NCBI RefSeq assembly: GCF_042665075.1
Contig: NZ_JBHTBR010000005.1
Span: 186,001-250,000, forward strand
DNA from: Hirschia litorea
Lineage (GTDB): Bacteria; Pseudomonadota; Alphaproteobacteria; Caulobacterales; Hyphomonadaceae
Direction of reading: 5' to 3'
DNA length: 64,000 bases
Each line of letters opens with the position of its first letter. Positions within the stretch are counted from its first letter, which is position 1. The position numbers were made by a program, and so were the translations under genes. Positions 33,280 to 43,093 of the stretch are shown here, piece by piece. The notes below the pieces were generated by a model. It saw nothing but the letters and a program-made list of their open reading frames with translations, was not told the DNA's origin and ran no database searches.

Positions 33280-33807
33280 ATGCCAAATTATCGACGCTTG
33301 CATGTGCCCGGAGGCACTTATTTCTTCACCGTAAATTTGGCCAATCGCCGCGCAAGGCTACTTGTTGACCATATTCATGCCCTTCGCGCCGCATGGAAAC
33401 AAACACAAAATGAAAGACCATTTGAAACAATTGCCGTTTGCGTTCTGCCCGAACACCTTCACTGTATTTGGCAACTTCCCGGCGATGATGATGATTTCGC
33501 GACGCGCTGGCGATTGATCAAATCTCGCTTTTCCAAAGCACTTCCCACAACATGTGACACGGAGAAAAACCGACGCAAAGGAGAGCGCGGCATCTGGCAA
33601 AGACGTTTTTGGGAACATGCTATACGCGACGATAAAGACCTAAATAACCACATCAATTACATCCATTATAATCCCGTAAAACACGGCCTCGTTGAAGATA
33701 TGGACGCATGGCCCTATTCCTCATGGCATCGTTTTAAAGAAAGCTATGGCAAGGAATGGCAGCCGCCCTCTTTCCCCACAAAAAATACGTTTGGCGAACC
33801 TGATTAG
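33280..33807 (+). CDS. REP-associated tyrosine transposase (RAYT)
   Basis: 175 residues, Y1 HUH endonuclease of the IS200-related RAYT family. HUH motif in EHLHCIWQLP; catalytic Tyr in HINYIHYNPVKHGLVEDM; N-terminal MPNYRRLHVPGGTYFFTVNL and C-terminal WPYSSWHRF are typical of RAYTs. These enzymes nick REP hairpins next to a GTAG guide and are thought to spread or maintain them. The ATG at 33280 has GGGGGA eight bases upstream. REP units lie directly to the left and one more at 33814-33844. Confidence 0.93.
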   Translation: MPNYRRLHVPGGTYFFTVNLANRRARLLVDHIHALRAAWKQTQNERPFETIAVCVLPEHLHCIWQLPGDDDDFATRWRLIKSRFSKALPTTCDTEKNRRKGERGIWQRRFWEHAIRDDKDLNNHINYIHYNPVKHGLVEDMDAWPYSSWHRFKESYGKEWQPPSFPTKNTFGEPD

Positions 33808-33813
33808 CCGCCC

Positions 33814-33844
33814 GTAGGGTGCATTAAGCGCATGCGAATGCACC
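33814..33844 (+). repeat. Single REP sequence right of the RAYT gene
   Basis: Begins GTAGGGTGCATT and ends AATGCACC with inner CGC/GCG, the same palindrome as in the array, here with the canonical GTAG guide. It is seven bases after the RAYT stop. Confidence 0.88.
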
Positions 33845-33857
33845 AAATCTCCCGCCC

Positions 33858-34280
33858 TCACGCAAACTCATCATCCAGCTCGCGCACCACGCGCAGTGGC
33901 AGCGGATCATGCACAGCCCGTTCGCCCAATATGCCATTGGCGCGGCGCGCTTTTACGCATTCAAAACTGCCCGCACGAAATGCGCGGCAAGCCTCTGGGC
34001 GCGCCTCATATACGCCGCACACGCGCCGTCCCTGCCCGCCATCGCAAAGCTGGGTGCAGCGCCCGCCTTCAAAGCGCATATAGGTTTGCATCTCCCCATA
34101 TTTATCTTCGGCTTCAAACAGGCTTTCTTGGGGTAAATTTCGGGATGCATCTTCAGGAAACAGAACCAAATAACGCGGATTCCGGCTGAAACAGCACGCA
34201 CCGCACGACACACAATCGAACGACACAATAGACATAAAATCTTGATACAGCTCCACCGCCCGGTTGTGCGAAATGCGCAT
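33858..34280 (-). CDS. YkgJ family cysteine cluster protein
   Basis: 140 residues with the YkgJ zinc/iron-chelating pattern CVSCGACC near residue 23, then CTQL and RRVCGVYEARPEACRAF, CVKARR. Eight or more cysteines would bind one or two metal ions. Function in the family is unknown. The ATG at 34278-34280 has no ribosome site; an internal Met (MSIVSFDCVSCGACC) sixteen codons on is possible. Confidence 0.8.
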   Translation of the reverse strand: MRISHNRAVELYQDFMSIVSFDCVSCGACCFSRNPRYLVLFPEDASRNLPQESLFEAEDKYGEMQTYMRFEGGRCTQLCDGGQGRRVCGVYEARPEACRAFRAGSFECVKARRANGILGERAVHDPLPLRVVRELDDEFA

Positions 34281-34697
34281 CGGTCGGCGGCCCGCCTAAA
34301 TACGTCATCACGATTTTTTCGGCAATAAAAAACAACAAAATCCAGTCCCGATCCACACACGGGATGCTGGCAATTGCTTTTTAAGCCGCCCAGTAATTAC
34401 ACATGTCAAACATCTCACATTGTCAGCACCACATCAGCTGTTTTCAATGTGAGAGCAGACTACACCCCCAAATGCTGGGCGAGGATAAGTTTCGGCTAAG
34501 AATAAAAATACCCAATAGAAACAACGACAAATGCGCGCCTATCCTCAGCGCTAATTTATACACTTCCCGCACAGTCCAACCACGCGACACACAAGGCGCA
34601 CGCGCATTGTCAACGCACACCGACCAGCGCCGCATCAGCCACCTACCAGCCCGCCAGCAGCCTCTAAGCAGAGCAAGGGCAGACGCGAAAAAAAATG
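34281..34697. other. Intergenic region, no gene recognised
   Basis: About 417 bases. Frames exist on both strands (for example 34403-34768 plus) but have no ribosome site, odd composition and no family resemblance. No tRNA-like or repeat structure was seen. Confidence 0.4.
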
Positions 34698-34916
34698 TTA
34701 AACGAGAATGTCCAGCAAGCGTTTTTGCATGTCATCTGCCGTGCGCAAAACAGCTGTATTTGCCTTGAGCGCGTGCTCTGCCATTTTCTGTTCTGCAATC
34801 GCGCCAACAAGGTCAGAGCCTTGTGTATTGGCAGCCTGAACCGTCTGTGTCGCCGCACGATTAAACATGGCATTTGCATGCAAAACGCCGCTTATGGAAG
34901 ATGATATTGCGCTCAT
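34698..34916 (-). CDS. Short flagellar basal-body rod-like protein
   Basis: About 72 residues from the ATG at 34914-34916: MSAISSSISGVLHANAMFNRAATQTVQAANTQG, then DLVGAIAEQKMAEHALKANTAVLRTADDMQKRLLDILV. This condenses the N-terminal (SG...A....F...A.N..N..T) and C-terminal (V..I.....KANAAVL...D.M...LLDI) helices of axial flagellar proteins such as FlgB/FlgC/FlgE into one short chain. Such short orphans occur outside flagellar operons in alphaproteobacteria. No other flagellar gene is nearby. It could be a flagellar accessory or an evolutionary remnant. Confidence 0.66.
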   Translation of the reverse strand: MSAISSSISGVLHANAMFNRAATQTVQAANTQGSDLVGAIAEQKMAEHALKANTAVLRTADDMQKRLLDILV

Positions 34917-35081
34917 AAACACAGCTTGCTGCATCCAGCTTAAATTATCCTGTAAGTCATTGAAAATATTTAAAGTAAATGCCGCCTTTACCCTATTTAT
35001 GCAGCAGCCTCTTTCCCCAATCACTGGAATAAAGTATCACTATCCACAATAAAATTATGATCCCCGAATAAGGTTGTTTGA

Positions 35082-36023
35082 ATGTATAAAGTGAGCGCCT
35101 CGTGCGACCGCGCCACCGCTGAACATCTTTCCGATGTTTTAGCCTATATGGACCCCTCGCCAGCTGCGGCTGTCTCAACCGAGGAAGTCACCCGTATGAC
35201 ATGGCGTGTGGACGCTGTCTGTCACAGCGAAGAAGAAGCTTCCGCTTGTGTTTCTATAATAGAATCAGAAGCTTCTGGCGTTTCTGCATCACACCAAAAA
35301 CTCCCCGACAAGGACTGGGTTGCCGAAAGTCTACGCGGATTGCCAGCTGTAAAAGCAGGTCCATATTATGTTGCAGGCGCCCATGAATTGGTCCATTTAG
35401 AAGGCGGTATGATCCCTATTTGGATCGAAGCTGGCCCCGCTTTTGGAACGGGCCATCACGGCACCACAAAGGGGTGTCTTGAAGCTTTGGCGGATGTCGC
35501 AAAACGCAAGAAACTCGGCAAGGTATTAGACATTGGAACAGGTTCTGGTGTGCTCGCCATTGCCGCCCTAAAATCAGGTGCCCACAGCGCCATTGCATGT
35601 GACATAGACCCTGAATCTATTAGAATTTCCAAGATTAATGCCAAAAACAACAAGATGGGGCGCCAGCTTCATTTGCTCGTCGCAAATGGCGCAAATAACG
35701 CATTTATCCGCAATCAGGGACTGTATGATACAGTACTTGCAAACATCCTTGCCCGTCCGCTTGTCTCGCTTTCAAGCGACATCACGAAACTCACAAAACC
35801 AGGCGGTTATATTATCCTTTCCGGCTTGCTTCACCATCAGGAACCACAAGTAAAAGCTGCCTTTTCTGGTCGCAATCTTTCGCTCGTTGACCGTCGACGC
35901 CTTGGCGCATGGTCTACTTTAGTGTATCGCAAGCCATTGCAAAGAAAATCCAACACAACCCCTGTTAAAAAGCTAAATCCAACCCATTTTGAGTTAGATA
36001 TGGCAGAATTTTTCGGCTTGTAG
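35082..36023 (+). CDS. prmA: Ribosomal protein L11 methyltransferase
   Basis: 313 residues. SAM-dependent trimethylation of ribosomal protein L11. N-terminal substrate-binding part, then the methyltransferase domain: IEAGPAFGTGHHGTTKGCLEAL, VLDIGTGSGVLAIAALKSGA (motif I), ACDIDPESI, and the motif IV TVLANILARPLVSLS. The last ~25 residues after WSTLVYRKP are an added basic tail. 18 bases ahead of the aminopeptidase gene, so probably one operon. Confidence 0.93.
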   Translation: MYKVSASCDRATAEHLSDVLAYMDPSPAAAVSTEEVTRMTWRVDAVCHSEEEASACVSIIESEASGVSASHQKLPDKDWVAESLRGLPAVKAGPYYVAGAHELVHLEGGMIPIWIEAGPAFGTGHHGTTKGCLEALADVAKRKKLGKVLDIGTGSGVLAIAALKSGAHSAIACDIDPESIRISKINAKNNKMGRQLHLLVANGANNAFIRNQGLYDTVLANILARPLVSLSSDITKLTKPGGYIILSGLLHHQEPQVKAAFSGRNLSLVDRRRLGAWSTLVYRKPLQRKSNTTPVKKLNPTHFELDMAEFFGL

Positions 36024-36041
36024 AATAAAGGCAGTCACATC

Positions 36042-37853
36042 ATGCGGCAAACATTTGAAGTAAAAGGCGGCCCAGCTATTGGAAAGAGCAATCTTCCATT
36101 GCTACGCGAGCAGATGAAAGCTCAAAATCTGGATGCCTTTTACATCCCGCATGAAGATGCTTATCAAAACGAATACCTACCCGCAGCGTTTGATCGTTTA
36201 ACATGGGTCACAGGTTTTACCGGCTCTGCGGGTGCTGCAATGATATTGCAAAAATCTGCTGTGGTTTTCGTTGATGGTCGCTACACGCTGCAAGCAGCTA
36301 AACAACTCGATTCATCTCTATTTGAACGCGCAGACCTCACCACACTAGGCCCATTTAAATGGCTTGCAAAACAAGACCTTAATGGAAAACGTATCGGGGT
36401 GGATTTGCAGCTTGTAAACCAAAAAGCTTTTGAAGACCTCTCAAGCGCAGCCAAACGGGCTGGTTGTGAAGTTATTGCCGTTGACATAAACCCCATCGAC
36501 GCAGCTTGGACTGACCAACCGCCTGAGCCACGCGAAATCGTCGTGCCACATGCATTAGAATATGCTGGTGAAGCCCATGCCTCAAAACGCACGCGCGTCG
36601 GTAAGTTACTAGATGAAGTGAAAGCCGATGCGGTGATCATCACCTCACCTGCCTCTATCGCATGGCTATTCAATATTCGTGGCGGCGATGTGCAATGCTC
36701 TCCGCTACCATTGGGTCGCGCAATTTTACACAAAAACGGTGAAGCAGAGCTTTTCTTACATCCAGACAAAGTAACAGATGCCCTTACATCCCATCTTGAT
36801 AATGTTGAAGTGCGTCCAATTTCTCAACTTTCAGCACGATTTGAAAAGCTAAAAGGCAAAACAGTATCCCTAGATCCAAATCTTGCATCTGCGTGGTTTT
36901 TCAAGGCCTTAAATGATGTGGGCGCAAATATTGTGCTGCAAAATGATCCTTCAGCTTTGCCACGTGCTTGCAAAAATGAAACAGAAATCAAAGGCTCTCA
37001 AAATGCCCACCGTCGCGACGGCGCTGCAATTGTACGCTTTTTGCGTTGGCTTGATTCTGGTGAAGTTCAGTCTGGTAAAGTCAATGAAATTCAAGCAGCA
37101 CAGCAATTGGAAATGCGCCGCGAGGAATTGCAAGGCTTAAAAGATTTATCATTTGAAACCATTTCGGGCGCTGGCTCTAACGGCGCTCACTGCCACTATC
37201 GCGTCAATGAAGACACGGTAAAAACCCTAGAGCGCGGGACGCTGTATCTAGTTGATTCTGGTGGACAATATCTCGACGGCACCACCGACATCACCCGCAC
37301 AGTTGCTATTGGTGAACCAACTCAAGAGATGAAAGAGCGCTACACAATCGTTCTTAAAGGCCACATAGCATTGGCCAGATTGCGCTTCCCAGCCGGCACG
37401 AGCGGACACGCAATTGATGCAATTGCACGCGCGCCCATGTGGGCCTTAGGGCTAGACTATGAGCACGGTACAGGACATGGCGTGGGAAGTTATCTTGGCG
37501 TTCACGAAGGCCCGCAACGCATCGCCAAGGCCGTCAATAATGTTGCGCTAGAGCCAGGCATGATCGTCTCTAACGAACCCGGCTATTACAAAGAAGATGG
37601 GTATGGCATCCGGATTGAAAACCTTCAATTTGTAACTCAACCCCGCGATATCTTGGGCGGTGATATTCAAATGATGGAATTTGAAGCCCTCACATTAGCG
37701 CCACTATGCTCACGTTTGATCGAACGCGGACTGCTAACACCAGATGAATGGATATGGGTAGACCGCTACCATCAGCGCGTGTTGAAAGAACTTACACCGC
37801 TTCTAACTGGCGATGATTTAGAATGGCTCAAAAACGCCTGTAAAGAATTGTAA
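36042..37853 (+). CDS. Xaa-Pro aminopeptidase P family (creatinase/prolidase fold)
   Basis: 603 residues, the long three-domain type. Two creatinase N-domains (NLPLLREQMKAQNLDAFYIPHEDAYQNEYLP; FNIRGGDVQCSPLPLGRAILH) precede the pita-bread catalytic domain. Metal ligands are visible: Asp in VDSGGQYLDGTTDITRT (two Asp), His in GTGHGVGSYLGVHEGPQ, Glu in SNEPGYYKEDGYGIRIENL (two Glu). It cuts N-terminal residues before proline, using two Mn or Zn ions. It follows prmA closely. Confidence 0.93.
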   Translation: MRQTFEVKGGPAIGKSNLPLLREQMKAQNLDAFYIPHEDAYQNEYLPAAFDRLTWVTGFTGSAGAAMILQKSAVVFVDGRYTLQAAKQLDSSLFERADLTTLGPFKWLAKQDLNGKRIGVDLQLVNQKAFEDLSSAAKRAGCEVIAVDINPIDAAWTDQPPEPREIVVPHALEYAGEAHASKRTRVGKLLDEVKADAVIITSPASIAWLFNIRGGDVQCSPLPLGRAILHKNGEAELFLHPDKVTDALTSHLDNVEVRPISQLSARFEKLKGKTVSLDPNLASAWFFKALNDVGANIVLQNDPSALPRACKNETEIKGSQNAHRRDGAAIVRFLRWLDSGEVQSGKVNEIQAAQQLEMRREELQGLKDLSFETISGAGSNGAHCHYRVNEDTVKTLERGTLYLVDSGGQYLDGTTDITRTVAIGEPTQEMKERYTIVLKGHIALARLRFPAGTSGHAIDAIARAPMWALGLDYEHGTGHGVGSYLGVHEGPQRIAKAVNNVALEPGMIVSNEPGYYKEDGYGIRIENLQFVTQPRDILGGDIQMMEFEALTLAPLCSRLIERGLLTPDEWIWVDRYHQRVLKELTPLLTGDDLEWLKNACKEL

Positions 37854-37862
37854 TTATTATAT

Positions 37863-37891
37863 AAATTGGAGATTTAACTCATCTCCAATTT
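37863..37891. terminator. Hairpin between convergent genes
   Basis: AAATTGGAGAT and ATCTCCAATTT are exact complements around a 7-base loop, between the aminopeptidase gene (+) and ligA (-). T runs are short on both sides. Confidence 0.6.
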
Positions 37892-37918
37892 AAAAAACCG
37901 CACCAAATGATATATCAA

Positions 37919-40309
37919 TCAAGGCTTGATCATTTCAAGCCATGCTGCTTCGGTAAGGACGGTAACGCCTAATTCTTGCGCCTTTTTCAACTTGCTGCCA
38001 GCCCCCGGCCCTGCAACAAGATAATCAGTCTTCTTGGATATCGACGACGCGACTTTAGCCCCTAGAGATTGCGCATTTGATTTTGCTTCATCGCGCGTCA
38101 TCAGCTCTAAACTGCCTGTAAACACAACAGTTTTTCCTGCAACTGCACTATCTGTTTTTACCGCTTGAGCCGGCTCAACATCAACTTCATTCAATAATTG
38201 CGTGAGCATATCCTGATTGTGAGGCTCTACAAAAAAATCAATTAACGCCTGCGCAAAAACTTCTCCAACACCATCTATATTTGAAATAGCGCTAAAGGCT
38301 GCTCCCGGCTTCCCATCAACCGCAGCAAGCACGCCTTCACGAAAATGCGCCCAAGTCTGATATCGGTTCGCCAATGCCGCAGAAGCCGCTACATTCACGC
38401 CAGAAATACGCAATGCCTCTATCTGTTGGGCTAAACTGCCATCAATTGTGTCAGGCGCAGTCTCAGGTAAACCATTTATCTCGACATGCCCCAATAGCTT
38501 TTCCAGCGTCGTATCGCCAATACGGTCAATGCCACGCAGCTTTAAATAAGCCTCACTGGGACATGCAGCAATAATTGCATTCATCCCTTCTTGAAGGCTC
38601 GCAAAATCCCCATAATTTTGAGCGATTAATTCCGAATTTGTCTGCCCAACATGGCGTATACCCAAGCCATTTAACAAGCGCGCAAATGGCACTTTTCGCT
38701 TGGCATCAATCGCCGCAAAAATGTTCTCCGCACTGGTTTTCCCAAACCCTTCCCATTCCTCTAATGGATCAAGATCTAGCTCATTAATACGTTGTTCTAA
38801 CTGGAAAATATGCTGAGGTGCTGTCACCACTCCTTTTTCGAAAAACAATTCAATTTGTTTTGCGCCAAGACCATCAATATCGAGCGCTTTACGGGATACA
38901 AAATGCTTTAAACTCTCTTTGGCTTGAGCCGCACAAATCAGTCCCCCTGTGCAGCGCCTACGCGCATCCTCTTCACCCTTTTCATCAACCTCTCGTACCG
39001 CATGTGATCCACATACAGGACATGTTTTTGGGAAGATATAAGGGACAGAATCTACTGATCGGTCTTCCGATAGAACGCGCACAATTTGAGGGATGACATC
39101 CCCTGCACGTTGCACCACCACTTTGTCGCCAATGCGAATATCTTTGCGCGCTATCTCATCCTCATTATGCAGCGTCGCATTCGATACAACCACACCGCCA
39201 ACAGTGACAGGCTCTAACTTTGCAACCGGCGTCAACGACCCCGTACGGCCAACTTGAATTTCAATATCATTGAGCGTGGTAATAGCTTGTTCTGCAGGAA
39301 ATTTATGAGCAATAGCCCAGCGCGGGAAACGCGATACAAACCCCAGACGTGATTGCCAATCTAAGCGATCAACCTTGTAAACGACACCATCAATATCATA
39401 GCCAAGGCCGGAACGATCCGCCGCAATTTTGTGATAGATTTGGAGGAGGTCTTGCACATTTTGCGCGCGTGCCATTAAAGGGTTTATTGAAAACCCCCAT
39501 TTGGAAAATGCTTCAACGGCCCCCATCTGATTGGCTGAAAATTCGTTAGATGTGTCGCCCCAAGCATATGCAAAAAACTTCAATGGTCGCGATTTTGTGA
39601 CCTCGACATCGAGTTGACGCAAGGACCCCGCAGCCGCATTACGGGGATTAGCAAAAACCTTTCGTCCAGCTTCAGCCTCTCGCGCATTCAACGCGGCAAA
39701 GTCGGCGTGGGACATATACACTTCGCCCCTTATTTCTATGCGTTCGGGCCAATCATCTCCTGCTAATTCATGCGGTATATCCGGCAGGGTTTTCAAATTT
39801 GCCGTTACATCTTCCCCAACACGTCCATCTCCGCGCGTTGCACCAGAAATCAACTTTCCGTTTTCATACAGAAGATTTGCGGATAAGCCATCAATCTTTG
39901 GCTCCGCCGTCACGTTCAACTCTGTATTCGAATCTATCCCTAAAAACCGCCGAATACGCGCCAAAAACTCTGAAACATCTTCATCACTAAACGCATTATC
40001 TAGTGATAACATAGGCTCTAAATGGGTGATTTTCGGGAAACGACCAGACGGTTTAACCCCCACATTTTGGCTTGGGCTGTCCTCACTTACGAGCTCAGGA
40101 TACTCTGCCTCCAATGCCAGTAATTCCTGCCGTGTAGCATCATACTCAGCATCAGAAAGACGCGGCGCATCATGCTCGTAATAATCGCTATCGGCCTGAC
40201 GCAATATCTGGGACAACTCATCCCACCGCTCCCGCGCTTGTTGGAGGTTAAGATGAGCTGCTGATATGGCAGGTGAAGAATCAGAAGATGTATTACTCAT
40301 ACCTGCCAT
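37919..40309 (-). CDS. ligA: NAD-dependent DNA ligase
   Basis: 796 residues. Seals nicks using NAD. Adenylated Lys138 in the KIDG motif (AEPKIDGLSANLLYENG), TRGDGRVGEDVT, the OB fold EIQVGRTGSLTPVAKLEPV, zinc finger (CPVCGSHAV ... RRCTGGLICAAQ), helix-hairpin-helix repeats, and a C-terminal BRCT domain (GKTVVFTGSLELMTRDEAK...). Somewhat longer than E. coli LigA (671), mostly by a longer HhH/BRCT region. It begins 12 bases after the recN stop, so recN-ligA is a transcription unit. Confidence 0.97.
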   Translation of the reverse strand: MAGMSNTSSDSSPAISAAHLNLQQARERWDELSQILRQADSDYYEHDAPRLSDAEYDATRQELLALEAEYPELVSEDSPSQNVGVKPSGRFPKITHLEPMLSLDNAFSDEDVSEFLARIRRFLGIDSNTELNVTAEPKIDGLSANLLYENGKLISGATRGDGRVGEDVTANLKTLPDIPHELAGDDWPERIEIRGEVYMSHADFAALNAREAEAGRKVFANPRNAAAGSLRQLDVEVTKSRPLKFFAYAWGDTSNEFSANQMGAVEAFSKWGFSINPLMARAQNVQDLLQIYHKIAADRSGLGYDIDGVVYKVDRLDWQSRLGFVSRFPRWAIAHKFPAEQAITTLNDIEIQVGRTGSLTPVAKLEPVTVGGVVVSNATLHNEDEIARKDIRIGDKVVVQRAGDVIPQIVRVLSEDRSVDSVPYIFPKTCPVCGSHAVREVDEKGEEDARRRCTGGLICAAQAKESLKHFVSRKALDIDGLGAKQIELFFEKGVVTAPQHIFQLEQRINELDLDPLEEWEGFGKTSAENIFAAIDAKRKVPFARLLNGLGIRHVGQTNSELIAQNYGDFASLQEGMNAIIAACPSEAYLKLRGIDRIGDTTLEKLLGHVEINGLPETAPDTIDGSLAQQIEALRISGVNVAASAALANRYQTWAHFREGVLAAVDGKPGAAFSAISNIDGVGEVFAQALIDFFVEPHNQDMLTQLLNEVDVEPAQAVKTDSAVAGKTVVFTGSLELMTRDEAKSNAQSLGAKVASSISKKTDYLVAGPGAGSKLKKAQELGVTVLTEAAWLEMIKP

Positions 40310-40321
40310 ATACTATTGTCA

Positions 40322-42043
40322 TTAGGCCCGCGCCAACAGTCTTGTCGCTGCCGCGCGCGCTTCTTTGGTAATTTCCGCGCCTGCCAGCATGCGTGCTATC
40401 TCTTCCTTACGCTGCTTGGCTTTAAGCACATCAATCGCGGTCTCCAATGATGCATCCACATCAACATCTTCTTGTTGGACACCGCCTTTAGAAATACGCC
40501 ATTGAATGTCAGCCATTGCTGCCACTTGCGGGCTATGAGTAATCGCCAAGACCTGACGTCCCTTTGATAATTGCAGCATCCTTTGGCCAATCGCAGCCGC
40601 TACCGCCCCGCCAACACCAACATCCGCCTCGTCGAAAATCAACGTCCCAGCCTGCCCATCTTTAGCAAGGCACACTTTTAGCGCTAACGCAAAACGCGCG
40701 ACCTCACCACCAGATGCAATTTTATGTAATGCTCCAAATTCAGCACCTGGGTTTGTGCGTACCTCAAAAGATATTTTATCACATCCATTAGGTCCTGCTT
40801 CCTCAATTGGTATAGGATCCAATACGACACGGAACTCTGCTTTTTCCAGCTTTAGCGGCGCTAATTCTTGCTTCAAAGATGCCGCTAACACAGCGCCCGC
40901 AGCACACCGTTTGGCGCTCAATGCCTTACCCGCTTTCACAAAAGCTTTTTGCGCCTCTATTTCCGCTGTTTTTGCTTTTGCCAAAGCTTGATCAGAATGC
41001 TCTATCTCATCCAACTGCATCCGCATTCTATCACGCACTGCAGCAAGCTGGTCGACATCCACGTCATATTTACGTGCCGCTGCCCGCAAAGCAAAAAGGC
41101 GTGTTTCTGAATTTTCGAGCGCTGTTGGACAAAAGTCCGATGCAGAACTTAAACGTGACACACTCGCATAAGCCTCACTCGCCTCTATCAATGCACGCTC
41201 AAGAGCATCCGCCGCTGCGAAAAGCTGCACTTTAAGCGGCGCATCATCAGGACTATCCATAATAACAGGCATGGATGCGGCACGCCCTAAAGCGCGTGAA
41301 GCTGACGACAACGCCTGCTCCGGATTAGACTTATCCAATTGCTTGAGTGCATCTTCGACAGCACCAGCAACACGCTCTGCCGATTGCAACTCTAAACGCT
41401 CCTGCGCAAGCGCTTCAGCTTCTCCCTCATGCGGGTCAAGCTTGTCCAACTCCTCCACAGCAAATTCCAAATACTCACGGTCAGCTTGCGCACGTAGCAG
41501 ACGTGCTTCCACCGCTTTACGCCCCTCCACAGCGGCGCGCCACCCATCCCAAGCGAGGCTACACTGGTTTAATTCAGCATCGCTCTCAGCAAAGGAATCA
41601 AGCAATTTTCGGTGCTGCGACACATCAAGAAGACTATGACCTGCATGTTGCCCATGCACTTCAACCAATAAGTCCGACATGGATTGCAACAAACGCGCAC
41701 TTACTGGCGCATCATTAAGATAAGCCTTTGCTGGCCCATTACGCCGTAGAATGCGGCGAATAACAATCGCCTCATCATTGTCCAGCTCAATATCATTCTC
41801 ATGTAAAAGCTGACGTACAGGGTGGTTTGCTGGGGGATCGAAAGTTGCGATCACCGTTGCAGAGTCACACCCCGCTCGAATAGCTCCTCGTCCCGTCTTT
41901 GCGCCAAGCGCAAACCCAAGAGCTGCGAGCAAAATAGATTTACCTGCACCGGTTTCACCGGTCAGAGCGGTAAAGCCCGTTTCCAGATCAAGATCGAGGA
42001 CGCGGACTAAAACAAAATCACGTATGGAAAGTGCTATCAACAT
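40322..42043 (-). CDS. recN: DNA repair protein RecN (SMC-like ATPase)
   Basis: 573 residues. Handles double-strand breaks with RecA. Walker A GETGAGKS at 29-36; N-terminal MLIALSIRDFVLVRVLDLDL is typical. The middle is a coiled coil of about 300 residues (helical, EAEALAQERLELQ..., AVRDRMRMQLDEIEHSDQALAKAKTAEIEAQKAF). The C-terminal head has KISFEVRTNPGAEFGALHKIASGGEVARFALALK (ABC signature) and TLIFDEADVGVGGAVAAAIGQRM (Walker B). The start at 42043 is the family one; upstream only TTG codons are available. Operon with bamD upstream and ligA downstream. Confidence 0.96.
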   Translation of the reverse strand: MLIALSIRDFVLVRVLDLDLETGFTALTGETGAGKSILLAALGFALGAKTGRGAIRAGCDSATVIATFDPPANHPVRQLLHENDIELDNDEAIVIRRILRRNGPAKAYLNDAPVSARLLQSMSDLLVEVHGQHAGHSLLDVSQHRKLLDSFAESDAELNQCSLAWDGWRAAVEGRKAVEARLLRAQADREYLEFAVEELDKLDPHEGEAEALAQERLELQSAERVAGAVEDALKQLDKSNPEQALSSASRALGRAASMPVIMDSPDDAPLKVQLFAAADALERALIEASEAYASVSRLSSASDFCPTALENSETRLFALRAAARKYDVDVDQLAAVRDRMRMQLDEIEHSDQALAKAKTAEIEAQKAFVKAGKALSAKRCAAGAVLAASLKQELAPLKLEKAEFRVVLDPIPIEEAGPNGCDKISFEVRTNPGAEFGALHKIASGGEVARFALALKVCLAKDGQAGTLIFDEADVGVGGAVAAAIGQRMLQLSKGRQVLAITHSPQVAAMADIQWRISKGGVQQEDVDVDASLETAIDVLKAKQRKEEIARMLAGAEITKEARAAATRLLARA

Positions 42044-42115
42044 GGGACCATGGATAGCACAAACAGAACAAAAGCAAAACAAAAATGTTCTGCCTTTGTT
42101 TCTTTTTGTCAGTTT

Positions 42116-42928
42116 CTACTCTTCGTCTACCGACGCTTTTACAGCCTGCGCGGCTGGAATAGTATGTTTTTGCATAAGTTTATAGCTATCTCGGTACCAA
42201 TCGGTTTCAGGATAATTATACCCAAGCACCGAGGCTACTGCATTTGCTTGCCCGACGAGCCCTATTGACAAGTAGGCTTCTACAAGTCTGTGCAAAGCTT
42301 CAGGTGTGTGAGTTGTCGTTTCATAATTATCAACGACACTTTTAAAGCGATTTATGGCAGCAAGAAACTCTGAGTTTTTAAGATAATAGCGCCCGATTTC
42401 CATCTCTTTACCAGCGAGCTGATCACGCACCATGTCAATCTTCAACTCAGCATCACGAGCATACTCAGAGGCCGGAAAACGACGCACAACATCTTCCAAT
42501 GCAGCAAGCGCCAATTCGGTACGCCCCTGATCACGTCCGACATCCGTAATCTGATCAAAGTGCGTCAGCCCGATGAGGTAATAAGCATATGCCGCACCAT
42601 CCGCACTCGGATACAATGCAGTATATTGCTGCGCACTTGCGACGACTTCTTCATAAGATTTAGACCGGTATTGCGAGTAAGCTGTCATCAACATCGCACG
42701 TTGAGCCCATTCAGAATATGGATGTTGGCGCTGAACTTCTTGAAACTCTAAAGCAGCGCGATCCCATTGTCGGCGCTGAAGGCTGATAGAAGCATCATTG
42801 TATAATTGCTCAACCGGCTTTTCGACATATGCCAAATCAGCTTTGCGTTTTGATGACGCACAACTCGTGAGTACCAACGCTGATACGCTGATAGATAAAA
42901 GCAAAATTGAATTGCGCTTAATTGCCAT
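42116..42928 (-). CDS. bamD: Outer-membrane protein assembly factor BamD
   Basis: 270 residues. Lipoprotein signal MAIKRNSILLLSISVSALVLTSC (lipobox LTSC, Cys23), then five TPR-like repeats. Family motifs include YNDASISLQRRQWDRAALEFQEVQRQHPYSEWAQRAMLMTAYSQYRSKSYEEVVASAQQYTALYPSADGAAYAYYLIGLTHF and EIGRYYLKNSEFLAAINRFKSVVDNY. It helps BamA insert barrels such as the TonB receptors in this window. The ATG at 42926-42928 has GGAG seven bases upstream. Confidence 0.96.
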   Translation of the reverse strand: MAIKRNSILLLSISVSALVLTSCASSKRKADLAYVEKPVEQLYNDASISLQRRQWDRAALEFQEVQRQHPYSEWAQRAMLMTAYSQYRSKSYEEVVASAQQYTALYPSADGAAYAYYLIGLTHFDQITDVGRDQGRTELALAALEDVVRRFPASEYARDAELKIDMVRDQLAGKEMEIGRYYLKNSEFLAAINRFKSVVDNYETTTHTPEALHRLVEAYLSIGLVGQANAVASVLGYNYPETDWYRDSYKLMQKHTIPAAQAVKASVDEE

Positions 42929-43093
42929 CCGTAAACTCCATTCGATATTCTCCAATGTCTAGCCTAGTGCTGAGCACACGCCAAGCTTTCAACGACGAAG
43001 AGTCTGCAAGTTTCTGGAATGACGCCCATTTATGGCGAAATTATTGGTTGAAGCTAATGTTAATCTCTCAAATCAAGGCTTGAGATTTCACAC

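Noticed and set aside
34403..34768. 121-residue open frame on the plus strand
   Set aside because: Overlaps the flagellar-like gene on the other strand, irregular composition, no family match.
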